Source: an uncultured Victivallales bacterium (GTDB lineage: Bacteria; Verrucomicrobiota; Lentisphaeria; Oligosphaerales; JAFGRS01). From it: DNA of 64,000 bases. Positions 53,801 through 61,681 of this stretch are shown here, in pieces. The number at the start of each line of letters is the position of its first letter. The stretch's first letter is position 1. The stretch lies in the NCBI GenBank assembly GCA_903837355.1, contig CAILUI010000116.1:1-64000 (forward strand). Reading direction: 5' to 3'. The position numbers were made by a program, and so were the translations under genes. The notes beneath the pieces are model-generated. The model was not told the origin of the DNA. It saw only the letters and a list, made by a program, of their open reading frames with translations, and made no database searches.

Positions 53801-56800
53801 CAGCCTGGCCCGGGTCTCCTGAAGCTCGTCGAGCACATCGCAGAAGCGCCCGTGCTCCTCAAGCCTGCCTGCAAGTAGGTCTTTCTCGTGCTGCTGGATC
53901 AAGGCGGCACGCTCGTTGTACTCCTGGGATCCGACCAACCCCTTCGCCAGCGCGTCACCTAGACGTTGCTGCAGTTGGCGCAGTTGGTCCTGAAGTTGCA
54001 CCATCAGGGCTTTGATCGACCGTTCTCGCCGGGCCTCCAACTCGCCAATGCACTGCTGGGCATCCCCCCTGGCGCGCAGCACATCCAGAATGTGAGCCGT
54101 GGCCTGATGGTTGCCCTCACTGAGGTGCCTCTCGAAGGCGCCGTCCCATCCCGCCTGACCTGCCGCGATTGCACTGACGATGGCAGCGCCGACCTCCGGG
54201 GACACTGCGGTATTCGGATCGGCCCCTATCTTGAGGCCGGGCACTCTTAGGAGGTCCTGCCGCCGTACCCATGGCAGCGCGACGGGGGGTACTGCCGGTT
54301 CCATGGGGTGCACAGCGCAGAGCAATTGCCCCACATCGGACAGTGCCCTTTCCAGCAGGCGGGCTCCGACTCCACACGGGCAGAACCGCCCCTGACCATC
54401 TGCGCCCAGCCCGCGCAGTTCGGCGATGGCTGCCGATTCGCGGTCCGTGATGGCCTTCCTCAAAGCCCCTACATGCTCCCGCCCGAAGCCACCCTCCCGG
54501 TGGGGATCGGACTCGACTAGGCTGACCCATGTCCGAGCCAGGCCGAAGGCCTCTTCAGCATACCGGTGCAACTGCCGACGGGCCGGCCCCTCCAAATGTG
54601 TCGTCTTGCCGAGGATATCTCGGGTCGAGCAGTCGATCTGCTGCTCCAGCTTCGTGTTCGCCAGGCGCTGCCTAAGCACCTCAATGCTCTTCTCATCGTC
54701 CTTCCCTATCCCGCTCAGCAGGCTCTCAACGAATCCCCCCTGCCTCAGCCACATCAGCCAAACTTGCGTGGCTTTCTGGAAGTTAGTCGTGCGGGTCCGG
54801 GCGTTCTGCCTCCAGCGGGCCACCTCCTTGATCAACTCCTGGCAACGCCGGTCCCACTCAGCGGTACTCATCGTGGCGCGAAGCAGATCCGGTCCCAGGG
54901 TGATCCCCAGCCCTGAGAATTCCACCACTGCCTGGACGATCTCGTGCAGCACCGGGGTGTGCCCTAAGTGCAGGCCTGCAAGCACGGTACCTGCGCCCGT
55001 CACCGGGCCCAGAACGGCAGGCCGCAGCGCCGCAGCCGCCAGCACCAGGCGCAGGGCCAGATTCCAGTCACGCGTGTCCTCCCTGAAGAGCGCATCGGCA
55101 TCGAAGCGACTGAACAGACCCAGAAGCTCCTGCTGCAACTCGTAGTCATCGGGCACCAGAGCAGGACCGAGAAGCAGCGCCTCCGGAACCCACGACGGCA
55201 GGATGAACGGCTCTCCCGCCAGGCGCGACTCCATGTCACAGGTAAGGTGATAGGCAAATCCGAGCTCTCCCTCGGCGAGGCATTTCCAGATGAGCCGACG
55301 CAGGTGGTACGCCTGTTCGGGTGCCCCGCTCTCACGCAGGTATGCAGCCGCGATCAGACCCATACCCTCATCTGGCCAGTCGCGGAGCATGTTCTCCGGC
55401 GCTACTCCGCCACTGACGGGTGTGTGAGCGGCGGTGCATGGCGGATGCGCAGAGGTCTCCTGGTTTCCCTTCCTAGGCCCATTCATAGGCGGCGGAGCTT
55501 CCGCGGTGGTCCCTGGCACTGGTTCCACGGACGGAGCTTCCGTGGTGGTCCCCGGCGCTGGTTCCACGGATGGGGCTTGCAGTGGCTCTAGAACTCGGTC
55601 CGTCGCCTCAGTCGTCGGGGACAGTGCAGCGGACACTGCGCCGGGCTCAGGAAGGGCGACTGCGCGGTTGCACGTGGACACGCACGACGGCGGCTCGGGC
55701 GGGGTGGCCGGAGGAGTCGTGCACAGACCGGCGGTAGTGGGCGTCGCAGGTGGTGGGACCTCGGCAGGTGCAGTATCCGCCGACATAGCCGCTCTCCCTG
55801 GCGCAGCCTCCGGTCCGGCCGTTTCCGGAGGGACCTCTCTTTCGGCACCTACTGCCCTTGTGGGGAACCAGTCCAACTGCCCCTCCGCGACCAATTCGGC
55901 CAGCCTGGGGAACGCAGCTTCTCCAAGCCGCTTCTCGAGCTGCTCAAACTGTGGCCGCGTGAGACAGAAGGCGCTCTCCAGCCATTCACGGGGCCGCAGT
56001 GGCTGAGGCTCGATCCAACCGGGGTTGGCCGACCCGGCAACCTGCTTGACCTCGGCCACTGCCTCGTCGCGGATGCCGCGGAGGCGCGCCTCCGAACGGC
56101 CCGATCTGTGCTCGATCACCAACTCGGCTAGTGCCTGTGCCAGGCCCCGAAGGAACTGCGCGATCCTCGTCCGAGTGTCCTTCTCTGTCAGAACGGCTGC
56201 CAGCCCCGCGAGACCGGCCTCCACGTCGGCAGGAGAACCGAAGGACTCCAAGGTCAGGTCGGCTTGACTGCAGAGGTCATTCAAGAGCTCCCGGAATGCC
56301 GCCATGTCCTCGCGGGCGGTGCCGACAACCACAGCCATCGCGTCCCAGTCCGGAGGGTTGACCCGGCGGAGGTCCCCGGCCCAGGCCTCGAACTGTTCCG
56401 CACTTACCGCTAGTGCCTCGTGGAGTGACTCCAGTCGTGCGATATCCGCTGCCGGCGACTCGGGCAAACCCGTGGTCAGGGGCAGGGCTCCCTGAGACGC
56501 CGCTGCCTCGGCGGGTGCGTGAGTGACGGGACCCTCAGCAGCTACCGGCACAGGGGGGCCGGACGGGCCCGGTCCGTCTGCATCGGGCCCCGAGGCGCTG
56601 TCGTCAGCGCGGGCGACACTGGAAGGCGCCGTGGCAGACGATTCAGCAGTCGGAACGGATCCCCTATAGGTAGCGGCTCCGGGCCAGGCCCCGGGCGGGC
56701 TTCTGTGCTTGATAACGAGGGCCACCAGCCTGCTAAAGGGGTGGTCCATCTCCGTCACCTGGTCAGCCAACTCATCGAGGGAGGCAGCCGCCGGCCGCGC

Positions 56801-57127
56801 GACTATGGCTTCACGCAGGAGGCCCTCAAGAAGGTTGTCGTGGACCGCAAACCGGTGTGCCAGGTCCCACAGAAAGGTCTCGCGTTCAGGTTCCGGAGCA
56901 CAGACGAAGCGGTCGAAAGCCTTGCCATACTGCCCCTCGCGGTCCGCGATCCGGCGCGGCAGGGCCCCCTTGGGGAACCTCCCGTGGGCTCTGGCGTGTT
57001 GGGCCATGTCAGGTTCGTGGTCGAAAAGGAATCGCGTGATACGGCGTTTCTCCTTCTCGGCCAGGTCAAGGTAGGCGGCGCACAGGGCTTCAGTTGCCTC
57101 CGGGGGGACAGGTTGCCTTTGCTTCAT
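50819..57127 (-). CDS. giant P-loop ATPase (ORC/STAND-like) of unknown system
   Basis: A 2102-aa protein; its ATG has GGAGGAG about 10 bases upstream. Residues 1-140 are a helical domain. About 150-590 is Pro/Ala/Glu-rich linker with repeated SVEP-PGTT-EAP units. About 600-1060 is helical, and about 1060-1200 is coiled coil. An alpha/beta domain follows, then an ATPase with FVFGGRQIGKTVLL (Walker A, about 1429) and ILLLLDEADSF (Walker B, about 1522), winged-helix segments (YGPMSAEEIWQEAG near the end) and a degenerate second alpha/beta domain. Sensor-type architecture beside a HEPN-like partner and BREX suggests an abortive-infection sensor. Confidence 0.8.
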   Translation of the reverse strand: MKQRQPVPPEATEALCAAYLDLAEKEKRRITRFLFDHEPDMAQHARAHGRFPKGALPRRIADREGQYGKAFDRFVCAPEPERETFLWDLAHRFAVHDNLLEGLLREAIVARPAAASLDELADQVTEMDHPFSRLVALVIKHRSPPGAWPGAATYRGSVPTAESSATAPSSVARADDSASGPDADGPGPSGPPVPVAAEGPVTHAPAEAAASQGALPLTTGLPESPAADIARLESLHEALAVSAEQFEAWAGDLRRVNPPDWDAMAVVVGTAREDMAAFRELLNDLCSQADLTLESFGSPADVEAGLAGLAAVLTEKDTRTRIAQFLRGLAQALAELVIEHRSGRSEARLRGIRDEAVAEVKQVAGSANPGWIEPQPLRPREWLESAFCLTRPQFEQLEKRLGEAAFPRLAELVAEGQLDWFPTRAVGAEREVPPETAGPEAAPGRAAMSADTAPAEVPPPATPTTAGLCTTPPATPPEPPSCVSTCNRAVALPEPGAVSAALSPTTEATDRVLEPLQAPSVEPAPGTTTEAPSVEPVPGTTAEAPPPMNGPRKGNQETSAHPPCTAAHTPVSGGVAPENMLRDWPDEGMGLIAAAYLRESGAPEQAYHLRRLIWKCLAEGELGFAYHLTCDMESRLAGEPFILPSWVPEALLLGPALVPDDYELQQELLGLFSRFDADALFREDTRDWNLALRLVLAAAALRPAVLGPVTGAGTVLAGLHLGHTPVLHEIVQAVVEFSGLGITLGPDLLRATMSTAEWDRRCQELIKEVARWRQNARTRTTNFQKATQVWLMWLRQGGFVESLLSGIGKDDEKSIEVLRQRLANTKLEQQIDCSTRDILGKTTHLEGPARRQLHRYAEEAFGLARTWVSLVESDPHREGGFGREHVGALRKAITDRESAAIAELRGLGADGQGRFCPCGVGARLLERALSDVGQLLCAVHPMEPAVPPVALPWVRRQDLLRVPGLKIGADPNTAVSPEVGAAIVSAIAAGQAGWDGAFERHLSEGNHQATAHILDVLRARGDAQQCIGELEARRERSIKALMVQLQDQLRQLQQRLGDALAKGLVGSQEYNERAALIQQHEKDLLAGRLEEHGRFCDVLDELQETRARLDAEQEQTVVHVRERLARVSKGLAAERGRIESILDGGDVYLANDYLDRLEDGQSLPSEVDGPAASELEAFLGIDKGALDLKVFSALEQYLANPAGGYAGLIKDVEYGTPIAGMRITDVPQNRRMAHANVMRRWFELHKTRSMEKGHIREILNGLGFEVKGIQDIGERRGVLEVQTGIAQGPVPAPQFGSQANGRFALFCVFRSIGPEDILSIVEPGLPAHPGCIALYFGRLTLKERRAMAHACGRRSRSLIVIDDVLVTYLASVGEGKLRALLECCLPFSWLMPYSSTAGLLAPEMFFGRKREAQALESMGGGSSCFVFGGRQIGKTVLLKHVQRHCRRPSSGQLAQCLDLKQHGIGLNRGIDELWSLIVEQLGTEAPDLFTGSSRPRQVGPDWFSAAVRTWLKGDTGRRILLLLDEADSFLESDSRGEGKPPFSRCDVLRGLMQETQQRFKVVFAGLHNVQRSTRVENNPLAHFGRPICVGPLLENGEAREAHRLIVEPLACLGVFFTSTDLPNRILAQTNYYPNLIQIYCQNLLDHITHRRGFIESADTPPYFVTPGDIDEVYERKELRAELQDKFRLTLDLDRRFSLLAHLLAYEEIEYPDGMTVEQLRQEALYWWASGFQESSDDKRPIAHDRFRNLLDEMEGLGILRRTRDQLRYGLRSPNVSALLGPRPHVEAVLMSAQSWEPPAQYDAETFRSVVGESSWRRSPFTAAQEGVLNGPDSNVMMVIGVQASGLDEVPDALRHVFGTEYVQVLQSVADLKAFEAELARLRKRKGTGKTLVFVPDTAEWTVDWLEQARERVGRLYSREAPVSVLFACGPARLWRLLEDGADLGQLTSARLQLTVWQDQALRRWFEDSEVGSQTAEVRGQVRAVTGNWHGLLGRLADELRNQAHLGDALGQVRSYVIDPARRGELRQAFGVDGEPVLRVMRMVADYGPMSAEEIWQEAGDLTPQVVERFLRWAELLGVASSGRDGWTVNSTVSPVVQSATGN

Positions 57128-57633
57128 CGCAGGTTCTCTCCTCCTATGGTGCCCCCTTCAGGGGGTACGTTCTATGGACAGCCGGCAGTGGCACCCCTGA
57201 GGTACTTGTCGCCCAGGAGGATCATCGCGAGGTCGTGTGGGGCCACGGCCGCCCCGAATCCCTCTCGCCGGCTGGGGTGAGCTCGTCCTTTAGTTCGGCC
57301 TAGCGTGCGTGCACATGATCAGTGCCTTGGCGGAAATCACCAGCGCGAGCTGATTTGCCGGCTCGTGTTTCCCCTCACCAGTGTAGGACGTCAAGACTCG
57401 CATCCGCGTGGTCCTCTCTTTCGGAGCCGTCGGCGCCGGGCCGATGCTATGAACGTGATGCAGGGAACCCAGGTCTCTCGTTCCTGGCCCACGCCTCTGG
57501 CGAGACCATCGTTCCGTCCCGCACGGATGCAAGCCCCACCATGCCGAAGCGAGGCAATGCCATAGATGAGCTCGACTGCCAGAACAGCAGGCCACAGAGA
57601 TCTGGGGCATGGGTGTGCCGCCGGGGCCGCCAC
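57128..57633. other. intergenic region upstream of the 2102-aa ATPase gene
   Basis: No convincing reading frame is present on either strand. It probably holds the promoter of the ATPase/partner pair on the - strand. I see no clear repeat or RNA. Confidence 0.45.
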
Positions 57634-58482
57634 TCACCACCAACTGCTGTACCGGGGTTTGCAGAACCAGCACTCGTCCCCCGCGGGAGCATTGTCCTCG
57701 CCGCGGATCCGTTTGATTGCCAGCCAGGCATGCCGGTAGCGCAGCATCAGGTCGGGCAAGCAGGACGCAGGCACCGAGATCGGGGTGCGGCGGAATACCG
57801 GCGTTCGTACCCGTTGCAGGTTGGGCACGAGGCGGTACTCGTCGAACGCCCCCTTGCACCTGACGCCATCGTGGGCGCGCCGTACATGCTCCGCATAGAG
57901 CACCAGCTGATCGCCGTCCGGTTCGCCGAAGCGCTTGGATGTCTTGTGGTCGACCACGACGTAGGACTTCCCCTTGCGCAAGACAAGGTCGATAACCCCG
58001 ATGACCGGTGGGAGGCGTGGGGCCAGGTCCATGAAGAACAGCTCCTCGACGCCGATGACCTCATGCCCTTCCCAGACGTTCTCCGTCAGGGTCGCCAGGG
58101 CGTTGTCCAGGTATGGCTGTTCTCCGAGAGACGGGTGCTGCGGGACAGGCGGATCTCCGTCGGCCGGTTGGGCGCCTCGCCGAGAATCGCGCCTCCTCGC
58201 ATAGGAAGCAGCGGCGGCCTGGTGGAAGAGCAGGCCGGTGGTCAGTGCGTCTGAGCAGGGCTGCTCGCCCAAGATGTACTGCTTGTAGTAACACCGCGGA
58301 CAACGCTCCACCGTCGCGACCTTGGAATGGCTGAGGTAAGGGACCTTACGCCCATCGAGATCCGCCATGAACTCAGCGAACGAGCCGGTCCAGGCCTGCC
58401 ATTCGCTTTGTAGGGCCTTGGCCAATCTGCAGCGGGAGTTCCGTTCAGGGCTGGGCGAGGAAGAGACCATAGGACGAAGCAT
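57634..58482 (-). CDS. Cas4/RecB-like PD-(D/E)XK exonuclease
   Basis: A 282-aa protein. LSHSKVATVERCPRCYYKQY starts the RecB-nuclease fold and supplies two Cys. GVIDLVLRKGKSYVVVDHKTS carries the catalytic Asp and DHK, with QLVLYAEHV as the QxxxY helix. ECWFCKP at the C-terminus gives the second Cys pair, as in iron-sulphur Cas4 and AddB-type enzymes. There is no CRISPR array or cas gene near it. The start may be the second ATG (MVSSSPSP). It is the first gene of the - strand defence block and may process DNA ends for the neighbouring systems. Confidence 0.85.
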   Translation of the reverse strand: MLRPMVSSSPSPERNSRCRLAKALQSEWQAWTGSFAEFMADLDGRKVPYLSHSKVATVERCPRCYYKQYILGEQPCSDALTTGLLFHQAAAASYARRRDSRRGAQPADGDPPVPQHPSLGEQPYLDNALATLTENVWEGHEVIGVEELFFMDLAPRLPPVIGVIDLVLRKGKSYVVVDHKTSKRFGEPDGDQLVLYAEHVRRAHDGVRCKGAFDEYRLVPNLQRVRTPVFRRTPISVPASCLPDLMLRYRHAWLAIKRIRGEDNAPAGDECWFCKPRYSSWW

Positions 58483-59580
58483 AGTGGCTCACCCACCTGG
58501 GTGCCATGCGTCCGTGATCGAGGTCGTGGCGGCTGACCTGCATGCGCGCAACTGCGACAACGATGAATGGCGGGCGCGTCACCCCGGCGGGTGGTGCCTG
58601 CCGCAGACCCCGGTCAGCGTCATGGACGAGTGAGTTCCCCACGCTCTGGCCACCACCCCAGATACCAGCACCATGGGGCGATGGTCGCCGCCGAGCGCTC
58701 GTGAAGTGGTAACGGTTACCACCTTCTGCACTCACGGCCTTGGATATGGCAGCGATCTGGCTGGCAGATTTGAGGGAGTGCACTCTCTTCCCACCGAGGA
58801 GACGACACCTGCGACCGCCTGTCCCTTCCGCTCCCTATTTCCGCAACAACACCTCAGCGTCCGCCTTGCCCCGCTGAAGCCCCGCCTCCACACCCACGTA
58901 CGGGCACGGCAATCAGCTTCAGCAACGCCTGCATCCACACTCCTGCCCCGGTTGCCCCGCTGAAAGAAGACCATACCCATATTAACAGGATTTTCTTCTT
59001 CTCCGAGCTTTCTTCCAGAGACTGGCAGATCTCGTCCGTGGGAATCACGGGCTCCTGCGAAAACACCGGGGCGAGCGGGGCAATAGGCTGTGGAAGTGTA
59101 CTGAAACAATCTATGCAGCACATGTTTGTGACTTTAAGTAACGATGATCTTGAGGCGGGGCTTCGCGGGGGCAGACGCCGGGGCAGAGGCAGAGATATCG
59201 GTTCCGTGGAAATGCCAGAGCACTCATACGCAAGAACAAATGCGCGGAACATCTGTTCCATGAAAAACAAATATGGCTTGAATATGAGAAATGATAGAAA
59301 AGTAAAGTCAGCGTTTATAGTAATATAAAATACTGCCTATCAATATCTCCAATAGTAGCGCCATATATGCGATATCAAAAATAAACACAATATCGGAAAT
59401 ATACGAGCATTCTACAGACTACGGTTAGACGCGGTAATTCGTGTCTCACTTCTCCACAAAATGACGGCTTTCTGCGCTTGATAAAGCGTGCGTCATGGTT
59501 TCCGCGTGTCCGCGCCAGAAGGTGTGGTAGATTATGTCTGTAACGAATTGAAGACACCAGTACCTGCAAAAGATATAGCC
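58483..59580. other. non-coding region with AT-rich segment
   Basis: No supported gene lies on either strand. From about 59210 to 59480 the composition drops to strongly AT-rich with many A/T runs (for example around 59270-59400), in sharp contrast to the rest of the window. It separates the Cas4-like gene from the ParB operon and could contain divergent promoters or an origin-like unwinding region. No iterons are clear by eye. Confidence 0.5.
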
Positions 59581-60330
59581 ATGAACCTAGAGATACATAC
59601 AGACGCAGAGTTACGGCGCATCGTGAAACGTGCTCTTGAGCTTCCCAGCCTGGATGCATTCAAATATGAAATAGAAAAGGAAATAAACCACACAGTAGAA
59701 ATCCGTGGTGCCAATCCTGTTCTTGAACCCATGCTCGCAACCACGCGCTCCTTGCGCCTAAGCGTCCTCAACTTGAGAAAATCATTCTGGATCAGATTCG
59801 TTACTCAATGGACCGACGACTACGCGCAGTGCACCGAAGACCAGGGAACTGACGCCGTCGCCCACCTCTGGCGTGGGTTAATGGGCCAGCGGTTGACCCC
59901 TGAACAGCGGCCATTGGCGCGGCAACTGGCGATGCAGGCTGGGCTGGTCGAGACAGCGAAATCGATGTGTACTGCTGCGGCAGCAAGCCCGGTTGGCGGT
60001 GCCGTGGACGCCGTGTTCACGTCCTTCGCAGAGCACTGCCGGAAGACCGTCGAAGCACGGCACCGCCAGGGCCTGCCCGTTCCTGTAGTCAAACACCCAC
60101 GACCCGGCACCGTCGGCATTCGCATGAGCAGGCGGTTCCTGCAGGCGCTGGGTATAGGCGACAGCCGCACGCCTGCCGTGGACGGATCCGTGTACTCGTT
60201 CTTTAGGCGCAGACGAGCGCGGACCCGGCAAAGCACGATGCCATTGGCGGTAGCGGTGAACCAGACGAGGACGCCGTTGGCGGAAGGTGGTTTGGTCGAA
60301 GTTGCCGGAGGCCCCAATGAAAAGTACTGA
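59581..60330 (+). CDS. unknown protein with element-specific repeated domain (one copy)
   Basis: A 249-aa protein. The ATG at 59581 (MNLEIHTDAEL) is preferred over GTG 59488 because the domain then begins near residue 18, as in the neighbouring paralogue; the ribosome-binding site is weak in both cases. The domain reads VEIRGANPVLEP, LNLRKSFWIRF, AHLWRGLMG, ETAKSMCTAAA and VFTSFAEHCRK, matching the protein at 32371 and both halves of the one at 60317. The last 70 residues are basic. Its end overlaps the start of the next gene by 14 bases. Function unknown. Confidence 0.7.
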   Translation: MNLEIHTDAELRRIVKRALELPSLDAFKYEIEKEINHTVEIRGANPVLEPMLATTRSLRLSVLNLRKSFWIRFVTQWTDDYAQCTEDQGTDAVAHLWRGLMGQRLTPEQRPLARQLAMQAGLVETAKSMCTAAAASPVGGAVDAVFTSFAEHCRKTVEARHRQGLPVPVVKHPRPGTVGIRMSRRFLQALGIGDSRTPAVDGSVYSFFRRRRARTRQSTMPLAVAVNQTRTPLAEGGLVEVAGGPNEKY

Positions 60331-61663
60331 GCTTTCCAATCTGGTCAACGAAGCACTCCAGAGCCCGACCCGCGACGACTTCAACACGCGTTTGCACGAG
60401 GCCGGCTATGTCCTGGATATCCGCAGGCATAACCCTGTCTTGGTGCCGAACGATGGCGGGCGGCATACATGGCTCCACCGACTCGACCTGAACCGTCAGT
60501 TCTGGGTTGCGTACAGTCGTTGGCCTGACGGCATCGAAGCTTGGCTGCAAACAGCGGGCCCCAATGCGCTGAAGTTGCTGTGGCACGGCCTCAGTGGCTA
60601 TTCGTGCGGGCATGCCCAGCGCCGTACCATGGACGAGATCGCGTCGCGGCGCGGCATCCTCAGCACGGCGCAGACAATGTGTAGCGCCGCCGAGTCCGCC
60701 GGTGACATCCCCGCTGGGGTGCTGTTCCGCCGGTTCACCAGCGCTTGTAGAAGCGGTGCTCAGAAGCTGGGGCGTGGTCCTGCGCCATGCGATGATTTGG
60801 GGAGGAACGCGACCATCGAGACCACGGCAGTAACCGGGATCCCAAGCAGCACCAGTTCGTCGGGACCCAATCCCCAGAACTCCGAACCCTATGCAGGCCA
60901 CGACACGTCCATCCATGTTGGCGCCATCCTGCCGCAGGGAAGTGACGGCAGCGACGGCAGCGCTGCACCCACGGCTGAGAGTCTCGCGCAGACGGTCGAC
61001 GTGGCACTGACCAAGCCCTTGTACTCCTGCTTCTACAGCTGGATGCTTGGGGCCGGGTACGAAGTACGTCTGCAGGGTGGGAACGCCGTGTTCGTGCCGG
61101 TAAGTGGCGGCCCCTCGGTGTCGTCCGAGAGCCTGGGCGTCGCTCGTGAGTTCTGGCTACGGATGGTCGAATGGCCGGATGCCTTCACACTCGATCATGC
61201 CGACGGCGGCCTGCAGAGTCTGGCTGAGCTATGGGCGGGGCTGTTCGGCTGCCCGCCCGGCCGCGAGGAAATCGATGCTCTGCGGCGTCTTCTCCTCCAC
61301 CTTCATCTGCCCGCGGTGATCCACGCCGCCTACGACACCGCCGTCCACCAGCCATCGGCGTCAGCACAGCACCGTCTGGCCTATTTCCAGGCCGTGGCCT
61401 GGAGGATGGTTCACCAGCAGCAGAAGAACTTGTCGCCGAACGAGCAGCGAGCCGCCGCGCTAAGCGTGCCCGCAGGCATGCGGCCGCGGTACCGCTGGAC
61501 AGGCAGGGCAGTGCGGGGCAGTGGCATGGCGGAGGTGCTGCCCTCCTTCACCAGCGCGAGGCCGGGTACGACCCCTGCTGCTGGGCACGGTGGGGATTAC
61601 AGGACGATGGATAAGACCTGCGGGGCGGCGTGGGCGGCTGCTTCGTCAGGACACAAACAATAG
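60317..61663 (+). CDS. unknown protein with two copies of the element-specific domain
   Basis: A 448-aa protein. GGAGG lies 6 bases before the ATG at 60317. Copy one is about residues 12-150 (LDIRRHNPVLVP, LDLNRQFWVAY, LLWHGLSG, TAQTMCSAA, FRRFTSACR). A Ser/Gly-rich linker follows. Copy two is about 230-370 (VRLQGGNAVFVP, LGVAREFWLRM, ELWAGLFG, AYFQAVAWRMV). The C-terminal 75 residues are basic and disordered. It forms an operon with the gene before it and with parB, 18 bp later. A role in segregation or replication of the element is inferred from neighbours only. Confidence 0.7.
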   Translation: MKSTELSNLVNEALQSPTRDDFNTRLHEAGYVLDIRRHNPVLVPNDGGRHTWLHRLDLNRQFWVAYSRWPDGIEAWLQTAGPNALKLLWHGLSGYSCGHAQRRTMDEIASRRGILSTAQTMCSAAESAGDIPAGVLFRRFTSACRSGAQKLGRGPAPCDDLGRNATIETTAVTGIPSSTSSSGPNPQNSEPYAGHDTSIHVGAILPQGSDGSDGSAAPTAESLAQTVDVALTKPLYSCFYSWMLGAGYEVRLQGGNAVFVPVSGGPSVSSESLGVAREFWLRMVEWPDAFTLDHADGGLQSLAELWAGLFGCPPGREEIDALRRLLLHLHLPAVIHAAYDTAVHQPSASAQHRLAYFQAVAWRMVHQQQKNLSPNEQRAAALSVPAGMRPRYRWTGRAVRGSGMAEVLPSFTSARPGTTPAAGHGGDYRTMDKTCGAAWAAASSGHKQ

Positions 61664-61681
61664 AGCCCAAAGGAGTTTAGC

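Noticed and set aside
57634-58482. Part of a CRISPR-Cas locus because of the Cas4-like protein
   Set aside because: No repeats and no cas1, cas2 or effector genes are present in the window.
58854-59270. - strand frame of 138 codons in the gap before the ParB operon
   Set aside because: Composition is uneven, there is no ribosome-binding site, and it crosses the boundary between GC-rich and AT-rich DNA.
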